From Nakamurella deserti (lineage in GTDB: Bacteria > Actinomycetota > Actinomycetes > Mycobacteriales > Nakamurellaceae), in NCBI RefSeq assembly GCF_003260015.1, contig NZ_QCXS01000002.1:992001-1056000 (forward strand): a DNA stretch of 64,000 bases. Reading direction: 5' to 3'. Both the position numbers and the translations under genes were made by a program. Below, piece after piece: positions 17,618 to 26,151 of the stretch (positions within the stretch are counted from its first letter, which is position 1; each line of letters begins with the position of its first letter). A model generated the notes under the pieces. That model ran no database searches. It saw only the letters and a program-made list of their open reading frames with translations, and had not been told where the DNA came from.

Positions 17618-17681
17618 GGTCGGCCGCACCCCGGGCCCGCTGCCCCCTGGCAGGCGGGTATCCCGGGGGGCCGCGCCGACC
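17618..17681. terminator. Large nested hairpin between convergent genes
   Basis: GGTCGGC (from 17618) pairs with GCCGACC (17675-17681), and inside it CCCGC-TGCC / GGCA-G-GCGGG forms a second stem with a 4-base loop. It starts three bases after the stop of the propeller protein and faces the 3' end of dasR. Confidence 0.7.
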
Positions 17682-17745
17682 ACCCTCCCGCGGGGTGTCG
17701 CCCCCGGTGGTGGCGGGGAGGTCGGCCGGGTCCGGCCCGTGGTGC

Positions 17746-18540
17746 TCAGCCCGGGGTGGAGGTGGCCGTGCCCGCGGACGCGCGGTCCGGCCGACTGCGG
17801 GCGACGAAGCGGAAGCGGTCGCCACGGAACACCGACTCGGTCCACTCCACGACGCGGCCGGCGTCGTCCCAACCGGTGCGGTGCACGAGCAGCAGGGGCA
17901 GCCCGGGGTCGACCTCCAGCCGGGCGGCCTGCACCGGGTCGGCCAGCGTGGTCTCGACGAGGTCCTCCACGGCGGCCAGGTCGATGCCGTAGGCCTCGCG
18001 CAGCGTGCGGTAGAGCGATCCCCGCAGGGCGAGCTCGGCCGCCAGGTCGGGCAGCGGTCCGGGCAGGTGGGCGACCTCGTGGGCGATGGGTTCGTCGGCC
18101 ACGGTCCGGATGCGTTCGACGCGGTGCACCGCCGCACCCGGGGCCACTCCGAGGTGCGTCGCCAGCGCCGTGTCGGCCGGGCGGACGTCGATCGAGAGCA
18201 CGACGCTGCCGGGCCGGCGGCCCTCGTCGGACGTGTCCTGCGAGAACGAGGTCAACTGACGGACCTGCATCAGCCGCGGCTGGGCGATGAACGTGCCGCG
18301 CCCCTGCGTGCGCTCGAGCCGGCCGTCGATGACCAGCTCGGTGAGCGCCTGCCGCACCGTGGTCCGCGACGTCGAGAAGCGTTCCGCCAGTTCACGTTCG
18401 GTGGGGACGGCCGTGCCCGGGCCGAGGCCCGCGATCAGGGAGAGGATCTCGTTCTTCACCCGGAAGTACTTGGGCAGCCGCACGCCCGGCGGAGGACTCC
18501 CGGCTCGGACGCCCACGGCATCGGGATCGGGTCTGGTCAA
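17746..18540 (-). CDS. dasR: GntR/HutC-family regulator, DasR-like
   Basis: A 264-residue regulator: an N-terminal winged HTH (LPKYFRVKNEILSLIAGL, VPTERELAERFSTSRTTVRQ, QGRGTF; about 22-90) and a C-terminal UTRA effector domain (about 105-250). DasR represses GlcNAc uptake and catabolism genes and is released by glucosamine-6-phosphate. The identity is supported by dre-type operators upstream of its own start (18576-18591) and upstream of the nearby PTS-nagB-nagA operon. The frame opens with TTG at 18540, preceded by GGAGG; an in-frame GTG at 18516 is the alternative. Confidence 0.87.
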   Translation of the reverse strand: MTRPDPDAVGVRAGSPPPGVRLPKYFRVKNEILSLIAGLGPGTAVPTERELAERFSTSRTTVRQALTELVIDGRLERTQGRGTFIAQPRLMQVRQLTSFSQDTSDEGRRPGSVVLSIDVRPADTALATHLGVAPGAAVHRVERIRTVADEPIAHEVAHLPGPLPDLAAELALRGSLYRTLREAYGIDLAAVEDLVETTLADPVQAARLEVDPGLPLLLVHRTGWDDAGRVVEWTESVFRGDRFRFVARSRPDRASAGTATSTPG

Positions 18541-18575
18541 CGTGGCAGCCCTCCGTCAGCCGGCGGTCGACCGGT

Positions 18576-18591
18576 ATTGGTCTGGACCATT
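18576..18591. promoter_or_regulatory. dre-type operator upstream of dasR
   Basis: ATTGGTCTGGACCATT, an inverted repeat with one arm mismatch, matches the DasR-responsive element (core TGGTCTAGACCA). It lies 36-51 bases before the dasR start and predicts autoregulation. Bases 18541-18690 otherwise hold no gene. Confidence 0.75.
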
Positions 18592-18690
18592 ACACCGTGC
18601 CGCCGGGGTGCGGCGGAGGACCGCACACCCGGTGTGAGGGAGACCACACCGACCGAGCGCGAGCGCGCCGTCCCGGGGCCACCGGTGTCG

Positions 18691-19434
18691 TCACGCGCGG
18701 ACCGCGGTGACCACCAGGTTCTCCCGGTAGCTGCCGGCGTCGCGGTCGAACTCGCCGCCACAGGTGACCAGCCGCAGCACGTCGTCCAGGGTGGCGCCGA
18801 AGACGGCGAAGGTCGGGAAGACGTCCTTCGGGTACCGGTCCACCGCGGTCACCCGGTAGGACGCGGTGCCGCCGTCGGCGAGTCCGACGTCGACCCGGTC
18901 ACCCGGCGCGAGCTCGGTGAGGCGGTGGAAGACAGCCGGTCCGGTCGTCGAGTCCACGTGCCCCATCAGCACCGTCGGACCCACCGCGCCCGGGCGTCCG
19001 CCCGGGGCGAACCAGCCGGCCGCGTCGTAGTCCGCCGGCACCTCCGCGGCGCCGTCGTCGTCCACGCCCAACTCGATGAGCGGCTCGTCGAGGCCCAGGA
19101 CCGGCACGGCGACCCGTACCGGAGCCGGCGGCGCCGTCACCGGGGCGGGGGCGTCGGTCGGGACGACCGGCTCGCCGGTGCCGGCCGTTCCGGTCGCGGC
19201 GGCCGCGGGAGTGGGGTCGGGCCCCACCGCCGACGGCGCAGCGGCGGTGGGCGGTGACGGCGACGCGAGGACCGCCGGGGGCGACGTCACCGGATCCGGC
19301 GCGGCCGGCCCGCCCGACGGCGGTCCGGAGCACGCCGACACGAGCACCCACAGCGCCGGCGCCGCCCACCATCGCCGACGGTGCGTGAGCCGGGACCGCC
19401 GGCGGTGGCCGGCGGTCCCGGGCCCATGGGGCAC
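18691..19434 (-). CDS. Class F-type sortase, predicted lipoprotein
   Basis: About 247 residues starting at the GTG at 19434, five bases after the upstream surface-protein gene ends. An N-terminal hydrophobic segment ends in LVSAC, a lipobox-like site, followed by a Pro/Ala/Thr-rich spacer (about 40-100) and the sortase domain. Catalytic residues are visible: His in LMGHVDSTTGPAVFHRL, Cys in LVTCGG and Arg in SYRENLVV. Sortases cut a sorting signal and join the protein to the wall or another acceptor. The adjacent CHRD protein is the obvious candidate substrate. Confidence 0.8.
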   Translation of the reverse strand: MPHGPGTAGHRRRSRLTHRRRWWAAPALWVLVSACSGPPSGGPAAPDPVTSPPAVLASPSPPTAAAPSAVGPDPTPAAAATGTAGTGEPVVPTDAPAPVTAPPAPVRVAVPVLGLDEPLIELGVDDDGAAEVPADYDAAGWFAPGGRPGAVGPTVLMGHVDSTTGPAVFHRLTELAPGDRVDVGLADGGTASYRVTAVDRYPKDVFPTFAVFGATLDDVLRLVTCGGEFDRDAGSYRENLVVTAVRA

Positions 19435-19439
19435 CGCGG

Positions 19440-20135
19440 TCAGCGGGTGGCCGCGCGCCGTGCGACCCAGGCGAAGCCGCCCAGGGCGAGCACGGCGGCG
19501 CCCACCGGGATCAGCGGGGAAGTCGCCCGGTCGGCGGTCCCGCCGCCGCCGGTCGCCACGCCGCCGAGGGGCACCACCGTGAGCTGACCCCGGACCGCGC
19601 CGGCCGGGTTGGCCGCGGTGTGGGTGTCGGTGAAGAACGCCGACGGGTCCGCCTCGATCTGCGCCAGCGTGAAGTTCGTGCCGGTGTCGGCGCCGTCCGA
19701 ACCGGTGATGCCGGTGGTGAACGGACCCTCCAGGCAACCGGCGCTGCGGAAGCTGCCGTCGGACTGCGGGGTCGGGTCGGGGAAGGCGATCCGGGGCGGC
19801 CCGGCCTGGCCGGCGGCGGCCTGGTGGATGTGCGTGGCGGTACGGGCCGGACTCTGGAAAGGCTCCGAGATGCCCGTGACAGTGATGTCGTAGCAGATGA
19901 TCTCGTCGTCGCTGTTGATCCGGTAGTCGAACCTGCCGGTGGCCCCGGCGGTGCCGGGCGTCGGCACCCCGTCGGCGTTGACGACCATGCCCGGCGTGGC
20001 CATCGCGGTGTACGCGGACGTGAACGACGACGGCTCGGCGACGGCTTCGTCCGCGGCGGCCGACCCCACGGGGGACGCCGCCAGCAGACCGAACGTGGCC
20101 ACGGACAGAACGGACAGGGCGGTACGGGAACGCAT
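19440..20135 (-). CDS. Secreted CHRD-domain protein with C-terminal anchor
   Basis: A 231-residue exported protein. It has a signal peptide (MRSRTALSVLSVATFGLLAA), a CHRD domain (about 35-180, with the typical ATHIHQAAAGQAGPP and VRGQL motifs) and a C-terminal segment with a sorting-like GGVATGGGG, a hydrophobic stretch (PLIPVGAAVLALGGFAWVA) and a basic tail (RRAATR). This is the layout of a sortase substrate, and a sortase follows five bases downstream. GAGGAG is seven bases before the ATG. CHRD domains are of unknown function in bacteria. Confidence 0.8.
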   Translation of the reverse strand: MRSRTALSVLSVATFGLLAASPVGSAAADEAVAEPSSFTSAYTAMATPGMVVNADGVPTPGTAGATGRFDYRINSDDEIICYDITVTGISEPFQSPARTATHIHQAAAGQAGPPRIAFPDPTPQSDGSFRSAGCLEGPFTTGITGSDGADTGTNFTLAQIEADPSAFFTDTHTAANPAGAVRGQLTVVPLGGVATGGGGTADRATSPLIPVGAAVLALGGFAWVARRAATR

Positions 20136-20182
20136 CAGCGGATCTCCTCGCTCGGGCGGATGTCGGGAGTGGATACGAACCC

Positions 20183-20300
20183 GCCCGGGCCGGTGTTCAC
20201 CGCGGATGCGGCCTCGTCCGGGCCGGTGTCGACGACGGATGAGGACCCACCCGGGGCCGGCGTCCACCGCGGATCCGGGTCCGCCCGGGGCCGGGGACGT
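20183..20300. repeat. Degenerate 33-34-bp direct repeats between CHRD and PTS genes
   Basis: The core CCGG(T/C)GT followed by (A/G)(C/A)CG(C/A)CGGAT recurs at 20190, 20223 and 20257, with a partial copy at 20291. This lies in the 383-base divergent gap 20136-20518, which otherwise holds two dre operators and no gene. Function unknown. Confidence 0.5.
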
Positions 20301-20383
20301 GGTCCGGCGCGTCCGATCCCCCCGTCCGCACCGCACGCGCGATGTGTGACCGAGACCACATCCGACGCGACCTTGACCGGCTG

Positions 20384-20399
20384 ATTGGTCTATGCCAAT
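20384..20399. promoter_or_regulatory. dre-type operator 1 of the PTS operon
   Basis: ATTGGTCTATGCCAAT keeps the ATTGGTC left arm; the right arm has two mismatches. It is centred 30 bases from operator 2, close to three helical turns, so two DasR dimers could bind the same face of the DNA. Confidence 0.65.
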
Positions 20400-20413
20400 G
20401 TTTCGTGAATCAC

Positions 20414-20429
20414 ATTGGTCCAGACCAAT
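20414..20429. promoter_or_regulatory. dre-type operator 2 of the PTS operon
   Basis: ATTGGTCCAGACCAAT has perfect 7-bp arms around a 2-base centre and is the best dre match in the window. It lies about 90 bases before the PTS start codon. Confidence 0.8.
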
Positions 20430-20518
20430 CTCGCCCCGGGAGCGAACGCCCGGACCCCTGTCCAGCACCGTCCGCCGCCCGTCGGCGTCGGTCCGTCCAC
20501 CGCGGAGGAAACCCGTCC

Positions 20519-22678
20519 ATGAGCACCGCCACCACCAGCGCGGCCGCAGCGCCGCCCCGGAAGAGGTCCGGGTTGCGCATCCCCGGTTTCGCGCAGCTGC
20601 AGCGGCTCGGCAAGAGCCTGATGCTGCCGATCGCGCTGCTCCCCGCTGCGGGCATCCTGCTGCGGCTCGGCCAGCCCGATCTGCTGGGTGGCATGTCCAC
20701 CCCGGTCATCGGCCCGTTCTTCGACGCCATGAGCGCTGCCGGCGGGGCCATCTTCTCGCACCTGCCGCTGCTGTTCGCCGTCGGCGTGGCGATCGGGTTC
20801 GCCAAGAAGGCGGACGGTTCGACCGCGCTGGCCGCGGTCGCGGGCTACCTGGTCATCGAAGCCGTCTTCACCACCATGTCGCCGGTGGTGCTCGACGGTG
20901 ACGAGGTCATCAACTTCAGCGTCTTCGCCGGCATCCTGGTCGGCCTCATCACCGCCGTGCTCTTCGACCGCTTCCACAACATCCAGCTGCCGTCCTACCT
21001 CGGCTTCTTCGGCGGGCGACGTTTCGTGCCGATCGTGGTGTCGGTCAGCACCCTGCTCCTCGGCTTCGCGCTCAGCTACCTGTACCCGCTGTTCGACGCC
21101 GGTCTGACGTCCGTCGGCCAGTTCATCGGCGGCTCCGGGGCGTTCGGGGCGTTCGCCTACGGCTTCGCCAACCGGATGCTCATCCCGCTCGGTCTGCACC
21201 ACATCCTCAACACCTACGTCTGGTTCCTCTACGGCGACTACACCCCGCCGGGTGGGGGCGCGGCCGTCACCGGGGAGCTGACCCGTTTCGCCGCGGGTGA
21301 CGTCACCGCCGGCCTCCTGACCAGCGGCTTCTATCCCATCCTGATGTTCGGTCTGCCCGCCGCGGCGTTGGCGATGATCCACGTCGCGCACAAGAAGCAG
21401 CGCAAGGTCGCGCTGGGCATCCTGTCCGCCGCGGGCCTCACCGCCTTCCTCACCGGTGTCACCGAGCCGCTCGAGTTCTCGTTCATGTTCGTGGCCTTCC
21501 CGCTGTACGTGGTGCACGCGGTGCTGACCGGTCTGTCGCTGGCCATCGCCTACCTGCTCGACATCCATCTCGGCTTCTCGTTCTCCGCGGGCCTCATCGA
21601 CCTGCTGCTCTACGGCACCGCGCCCGCCGCGAAGAACATCCCGTTGCTGATCGGCATGGGCGTGGTCTTCTTCGCCGTCTACTACCTGCTGTTCCGGTTC
21701 GCGATCACGCGCTGGAACATGCGCACCCCGGGTCGCCAGCCGGAGGCGGAGTTCGAGGCCGAGCAGGCCGCCAACCTGACCGATGCCACCGCGTCCGAGG
21801 GTGGCGCCGCCGGCGGTACGGCCGTGGACAGCCAGGCCGAGCGTCTCATCGCCGCGTTCGGCGGCCGGGAGAACCTGGTCAACGTCGACGCCTGCATGAC
21901 CCGGCTCCGGATGGAGGTCGCCGACCCGGCGAAGGTCGACCGCAGCCGGCTGAAGGCCCTCGGAGCCGCCGGCGTCATCGACGTCGGCTCCAACGTCCAG
22001 GCCGTGTTCGGCACCCAGGCCGACACGCTGAAGAACCAGATCAAGGACGCGTTGGCCGCGACCCCGGTGCTCGTCGGCGCCGGGACCACCGGTGCCGCGT
22101 CCGTGCCGGCCGTCCCCACCACCGCGAGCACTCACACCGCGAGCACCGACACCGCGAGCACCGACACCGCGAGCACCGGCAGTGCGAGCACCGGCAGTGC
22201 GGGCTCCCCGGCGGGCACCGGTACCACCGTGGTCCGCTCGCCGCTGCCCGGCCGCACCGTCGCGCTCACCGACGTCCCCGACCAGGTCTTCGCCCAGGGT
22301 CTCGTCGGCTTCGGGATGGCCGTCCAGCCCCCCATGGAAGTCGTCGAGGCGGTCGCGCCGGTGAGCGGTCGCATCCACACCCTGCTGCCGCACGCCTACG
22401 TCGTCATGACCGACGACAACGTCGGTGTGCTCGTGCATCTCGGACTCAACACGGTGCAGCTCCAGGGCGAGGGCTTCACCGCCCACGTGGCCGCGGGCGA
22501 CCGGGTCGAGGTCGGCCAGCCGGTGATGCGCTACGACGTCCCGGCCGTCGCCGCGACCGGGCGGCCGACCGTCGTCCCGGTGGTGGTGATGGAGAAGCCG
22601 GTGACGGCGGTCGCCGTCGAGGCCGCCGTCGCCGCCACCGCGGCGACCGGCGACCGGTTGTTCACCGTCACCCACTGA
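20519..22678 (+). CDS. nagE: GlcNAc/glucose-family PTS permease EIICBA fusion
   Basis: A 719-residue fused phosphotransferase permease. Residues about 17-400 form the EIIC channel (many hydrophobic helices; GVTEPLEFSFMF), residues about 440-515 EIIB with the phospho-Cys459 in VDACMTRLR, and residues about 570-719 EIIA with phospho-His640 in GVLVHLGLNTV. A Thr/Ser/Ala linker encoded by 15-bp repeats joins B and A. It imports and phosphorylates N-acetylglucosamine, judging by the nagB-nagA genes that follow and the dre operators before it. In Streptomyces the three parts are separate proteins; the fusion resembles NagE of enterobacteria. GGAGGA precedes the ATG at a normal distance. Confidence 0.9.
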   Translation: MSTATTSAAAAPPRKRSGLRIPGFAQLQRLGKSLMLPIALLPAAGILLRLGQPDLLGGMSTPVIGPFFDAMSAAGGAIFSHLPLLFAVGVAIGFAKKADGSTALAAVAGYLVIEAVFTTMSPVVLDGDEVINFSVFAGILVGLITAVLFDRFHNIQLPSYLGFFGGRRFVPIVVSVSTLLLGFALSYLYPLFDAGLTSVGQFIGGSGAFGAFAYGFANRMLIPLGLHHILNTYVWFLYGDYTPPGGGAAVTGELTRFAAGDVTAGLLTSGFYPILMFGLPAAALAMIHVAHKKQRKVALGILSAAGLTAFLTGVTEPLEFSFMFVAFPLYVVHAVLTGLSLAIAYLLDIHLGFSFSAGLIDLLLYGTAPAAKNIPLLIGMGVVFFAVYYLLFRFAITRWNMRTPGRQPEAEFEAEQAANLTDATASEGGAAGGTAVDSQAERLIAAFGGRENLVNVDACMTRLRMEVADPAKVDRSRLKALGAAGVIDVGSNVQAVFGTQADTLKNQIKDALAATPVLVGAGTTGAASVPAVPTTASTHTASTDTASTDTASTGSASTGSAGSPAGTGTTVVRSPLPGRTVALTDVPDQVFAQGLVGFGMAVQPPMEVVEAVAPVSGRIHTLLPHAYVVMTDDNVGVLVHLGLNTVQLQGEGFTAHVAAGDRVEVGQPVMRYDVPAVAATGRPTVVPVVVMEKPVTAVAVEAAVAATAATGDRLFTVTH
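22121..22204 (+). repeat. 15-bp in-frame repeats coding the EIIB-EIIA linker
   Basis: Units start at 22121, 22136, 22151, 22166, 22181 and 22196, coding TASTH/TASTD/TASTG and then SAS TG-type pentapeptides. The period is a multiple of three, so gain or loss of copies would only change linker length. Confidence 0.85.
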
Positions 22679-22757
22679 CCTCCTGGGCCGGGACGGCTCG
22701 GCTCGACCCGCCGTCCCGGCCACCTCCGTGTCCACACCCTTCGAGGAGCACACCACC

Positions 22758-23543
22758 ATGGAAATCGTCATCCTGGACGACGCCCGCGACATCGGCCGCC
22801 TCGGTGCCGACGCCGTCGGCGCCCTCCTGCGCCGCAGACCCGATGCGGTGCTGGGCCTGGCCACCGGTTCGTCGCCACTGGCCGTGTACGACGAGCTCGC
22901 GGCGCGGTGCGCGGCCGGCGAGGTGTCCTTCGCCCGGGCCCGCGGGTTCACCCTCGACGAGTACGTCGGGCTCGCCGCCGACCACCCCGAGAGCTACCGC
23001 AACGTCATCGACACCGCGTTCGTGTCCCGGGTCGACTTCGCGCCGGGGACGGTGCAGGGCCCCGACGGGCTGGCCGCCGACATCCCCGCCGCCTGTGCGG
23101 CCTACGAGGCCGACATCGCCGCCGCGGGGGGCATCGACCTGCAGATCCTGGGCATCGGCACCGACGGTCACATCGGGTTCAACGAGCCCGGATCGTCCCT
23201 GGCCTCGCGGACCCGGATCAAGACCCTGACCCGGCAGACGCGGCTGGACAACGCCCGCTTCTTCGACGGCGACCTGGACGCGGTGCCCACGCACTGTCTG
23301 ACCCAGGGTCTGGGCACCATCATGTCCGCGCGGCACGCCGTGCTCATCGCCACCGGCGCCGGCAAGGCCGAGGCGGTCCACCAGATGGTGGAGGGTCCGG
23401 TCAGCGCGATGTGGCCGGGCACCGTCCTGCAGCACCACCCGCACGTCACCGTCCTGCTCGACCGGGCGGCCGCCGGCCGGCTGCAGCTGGCCGAGTACTA
23501 CCGCGAGACCTACCGGTCCAAGCCGCGCTGGCAGGGTCTGTGA
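22758..23543 (+). CDS. nagB: Glucosamine-6-phosphate deaminase
   Basis: A 261-residue protein. It has ATGSSP (phosphate-binding loop), TLDEYVG with the catalytic Asp, and GIGTDGHIGFNEPGSS with the catalytic His. It converts glucosamine-6-phosphate to fructose-6-phosphate and ammonia, feeding GlcNAc carbon into glycolysis. The ATG at 22758 is chosen because GAGGAG lies about ten bases upstream; a GTG ten codons earlier has no such site. It lies 79 bases after the PTS gene and overlaps nagA by four bases (GTGA). Confidence 0.96.
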   Translation: MEIVILDDARDIGRLGADAVGALLRRRPDAVLGLATGSSPLAVYDELAARCAAGEVSFARARGFTLDEYVGLAADHPESYRNVIDTAFVSRVDFAPGTVQGPDGLAADIPAACAAYEADIAAAGGIDLQILGIGTDGHIGFNEPGSSLASRTRIKTLTRQTRLDNARFFDGDLDAVPTHCLTQGLGTIMSARHAVLIATGAGKAEAVHQMVEGPVSAMWPGTVLQHHPHVTVLLDRAAAGRLQLAEYYRETYRSKPRWQGL

Positions 23544-24679
23544 CCGTGTTGATCACCGCGGCCACGGTCGTCACCGGCACCGGGTTGTCGCGGCCCGGCT
23601 GGCTCGAGGCCGCGGACGGTCGGGTGATCGCGGTGGGGGCGGGGGCACCACCCCGCCCCGCCGACCTCGACCTCGGGTCGGTGACGGTGGTCCCGGGCTT
23701 CGTGGACATGCACGTCCACGGCGGTGGGGGCGGTGCCTTCCCCGAGGCCACCGCGGCGGCGTCACGTGCCGCCGTCGAGCTGCACCGGCGGCACGGGACG
23801 ACCTCGATGGTCGCCTCCCTGGTGACCGCGGCGCCGGACACGCTGCTGCGGCAGGTGGCGGTGCTCGCCGACCAGGTCGGCGACGGTGACCTCGTCGGGC
23901 TGCACCTGGAGGGTCCCTGGCTGTCGCCGCGCCGGTGCGGCGCGCACGAGGTGGGTGCGCTGCGCGATCCGGACGCCGCTGAGTTGGACCGGGTCCTCGC
24001 GGCCGGCCGCGGGACGATCCGGATGGTGACCCTCGCCCCCGAGCGCCGCGGCGGCACCGCGGCGATCCGGCGGCTGGTCGACGCGGGGGTGGTGGCGGCC
24101 GTCGGGCACACCGACGCCAGCTACGACCAGGTGCGCGACGCGATCGCGGCCGGCGCCACTGTCGGCACCCACCTGTTCAACGCGATGCGCCCGGTGCACC
24201 ACCGCGAACCCGGTCCGGTGCTGGCGCTGCTGGAGGATCCGCGGGTCACCGTCGAGCTGATCAACGACGGGGTGCACCTGCACCCGGCGCTGTACCGCGA
24301 GGTCACCCGCGCGGCCGGCGCGGACCGGACCGCGCTCGTCACCGACGCGATGGCCGCTGCCGGGATGTCGGACGGGGACTACGTTCTCGGGCCGTTGCCG
24401 GTCACCGTGACCGACGGGGTGGCCCGGGTCGTCGGGACCGACACCATCGCCGGCAGCACCGCCACCATGGACGGGGTCTTCCGGGGAGCGGTGACCCACT
24501 GCGGACGGCCCCTGGACGAGGCGTTGCTGCTCGCGGTCCGCCAGACCTCGACCACGCCGGCGCGGGCGCTGGGCCTCTCCGGTGCCGGGCTGGCCGTCGG
24601 CGGTCCGGCCGATCTCGTGGTGCTGGACGACGGGCTCGCGGTCACCGGCGTCTTCCGGCGGGGCGTCCGGGTGCGCTGA
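23540..24679 (+). CDS. nagA: N-acetylglucosamine-6-phosphate deacetylase
   Basis: A 379-residue amidohydrolase with the metal-binding DMHVHGGGG (HxH), Glu in HLEGPWL, His in VGHTDASYDQ, HLFNAMRP, and the catalytic Asp in VTDAMAAAG. It removes the acetyl group from GlcNAc-6-phosphate, the step before NagB. The GTG at 23540 overlaps the nagB stop (GTGA); earlier in-frame codons lie within nagB. With the PTS gene it forms a complete GlcNAc uptake operon under two dre operators. The array of 29-bp repeats begins eight bases after its stop. Confidence 0.95.
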   Translation: MTVLITAATVVTGTGLSRPGWLEAADGRVIAVGAGAPPRPADLDLGSVTVVPGFVDMHVHGGGGGAFPEATAAASRAAVELHRRHGTTSMVASLVTAAPDTLLRQVAVLADQVGDGDLVGLHLEGPWLSPRRCGAHEVGALRDPDAAELDRVLAAGRGTIRMVTLAPERRGGTAAIRRLVDAGVVAAVGHTDASYDQVRDAIAAGATVGTHLFNAMRPVHHREPGPVLALLEDPRVTVELINDGVHLHPALYREVTRAAGADRTALVTDAMAAAGMSDGDYVLGPLPVTVTDGVARVVGTDTIAGSTATMDGVFRGAVTHCGRPLDEALLLAVRQTSTTPARALGLSGAGLAVGGPADLVVLDDGLAVTGVFRRGVRVR

Positions 24680-24687
24680 CCACCGGG

Positions 24688-24847
24688 GCGGTGATCACGA
24701 CCCCGCGATCACCGGCGCGGTGGTCACGACCCCGCGATCACCGGCGCGGTGGTCACGACCCCACGGTCACCGGCGCGATGGTCACGACCCCACGGTCACC
24801 GGCGCGGTGGTCGCGACCCCGCGATGACCGGCCCGGTGGTCACGACC
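24688..24847. repeat. 29-bp tandem repeat array, five full copies plus a partial
   Basis: Units start at 24688, 24717, 24746, 24775, 24804 and (partial) 24833. Each reads close to GCGGTGGTCACGACCCCGCG followed by ATCACCGGC and contains GGTGATC...GATCACC or GGTGGTC..GGTCACC arms, so each copy can fold into a hairpin. It fills the gap between the convergent nagA and the serine-hydrolase lipoprotein gene and touches the latter's stop codon. A terminator role is plausible. Confidence 0.85.
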
Positions 24848-26102
24848 CGGTGAGCGCCAGGCACACCGCCCGCTCCTCGGCGTCCCGCAGCGCCCCCAGC
24901 ACCTGCAGCTCCTCGGGGCTCCCGTCGGCGTTGCGGGCCAGCGTCATCGACACGGTCGCCGACCGGCTCCCGTCGGGGGACGCCGCGGCGAACTGGGTGT
25001 ACCCGGGGATGTTCCCGGTGTGGCCGTAGACGGTTCCACACGTGGTCGTGTACCGGAACAGGGCCAGGCTCGCGGCGTTGGCGCCCGGCCCGGGTGGGCC
25101 GGACTCCCCGCCGGGGATGAACAGGTCGGTCTGCATGGCCTGCGTCGGAGCGCCGAACAGCAGACCCCCGACGTACCCGCGGATGAAGGTGTTGAGGTCC
25201 GCCGGGGTCGAGACGATGCCGCCGGAGGCCCAGGCCCAGCCGGCCGCCGCCAGCCCGGTGACGTCGACGGGCTCGTCGGGCGGGTCGAGGTCGTAGCCGT
25301 GCAGCACCGGGTCCGGCATCTCCACCCCGACCGGCAGCGAGGTCCCGCTCAGGCCGAGCGGGTCCAGGACCTGTTCCTGCAGCGCTTCGGCGTAGGTCTT
25401 CCCGGTGGCGGCCTGGATCATCAGACCCACCGCGATGTTGTCGGAGTTGTCGTAGGCGTACCGGCTGCCGGACGGAAAGGCCAGCGGCTCGTCCGCGACG
25501 AAGGTCAGCAGCTGTTCCGGGGGCAGCGGGGTCTCCAGCGACGCTCCGACGGCGGCGCCGAACTCCGGGTCCCGGGTGAAGTCCGGCAGTCCGCTGGTGT
25601 GGCTCAGCAGTTGGCGCAGCGTCACCCCGGCCCACGCCGCCGGCAGGTCGGGCAGGCGCCGGCCGATGGTGTCGTCCAGTGACAGCACTCCACGGTCGAC
25701 GAGCGCGAGGGCGGTGGCACCGCTGAACGCCTTCGCCGCGGAAGCGACCCGCATGTGCTGGTCGGCGGTCGGCGCGGCCCCGGTGTCGAGGTCGGCCACC
25801 CCCGCCGTGTGCACGGTCCGCCGGTCACCGATCTGCACCACGGCGATCGCGCCGGGCGGGCCGCCGGGCATCGCGACCAGCTCCGCGAGCGCCCGGTCGA
25901 GTGCTGCCGCCGGGTCGGCGCTCCCGGTCCCGGCCGGGGGTGGGCCACCGCTGGTCCCGGTGGCGGACGGCTGGTCGGTGACGCCGGACGTCGTGCCGCC
26001 TGACGCCTCGTCGGCGGGCCGCTCGGCCGTGCAGCCGGCGAGCGTGAGTGCGAGTGCGGCGGCGGTCGCCGTCAGCACGGTGGAGCGGCGTCGTGAGCGC
26101 AC
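24840..26102 (-). CDS. Serine hydrolase lipoprotein, class C beta-lactamase/DD-peptidase-like
   Basis: A 420-residue lipoprotein: signal peptide with lipobox LTLAGC (Cys near residue 24), a Ser/Thr/Gly/Pro-rich spacer to about residue 70, then a beta-lactamase (S12) domain. The SxxK is SAAK in RVASAAKAFSG, the YxN is YDN in SRYAYDNSDN, and the third motif is HTG in YGHTGNIPG, all characteristic of DD-carboxypeptidase/esterase-type class C relatives. It acts outside the membrane, probably on peptidoglycan stems or esters. It is followed 49 bases upstream on the same strand by another DD-peptidase gene, and neighbours the GlcNAc operon, which fits a role in wall turnover. Confidence 0.85.
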   Translation of the reverse strand: MRSRRRSTVLTATAAALALTLAGCTAERPADEASGGTTSGVTDQPSATGTSGGPPPAGTGSADPAAALDRALAELVAMPGGPPGAIAVVQIGDRRTVHTAGVADLDTGAAPTADQHMRVASAAKAFSGATALALVDRGVLSLDDTIGRRLPDLPAAWAGVTLRQLLSHTSGLPDFTRDPEFGAAVGASLETPLPPEQLLTFVADEPLAFPSGSRYAYDNSDNIAVGLMIQAATGKTYAEALQEQVLDPLGLSGTSLPVGVEMPDPVLHGYDLDPPDEPVDVTGLAAAGWAWASGGIVSTPADLNTFIRGYVGGLLFGAPTQAMQTDLFIPGGESGPPGPGANAASLALFRYTTTCGTVYGHTGNIPGYTQFAAASPDGSRSATVSMTLARNADGSPEELQVLGALRDAEERAVCLALTGS

Positions 26103-26151
26103 GGTGCCACCTCTCGGGTTCCGGCGGGTCGTAGCGCCGCCGTGGGTCGGT

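Noticed and set aside
20390-22951. A long minus-strand frame opposite the PTS gene and nagB start
   Set aside because: Antisense to an intact EIICBA; no ribosome site or domain.
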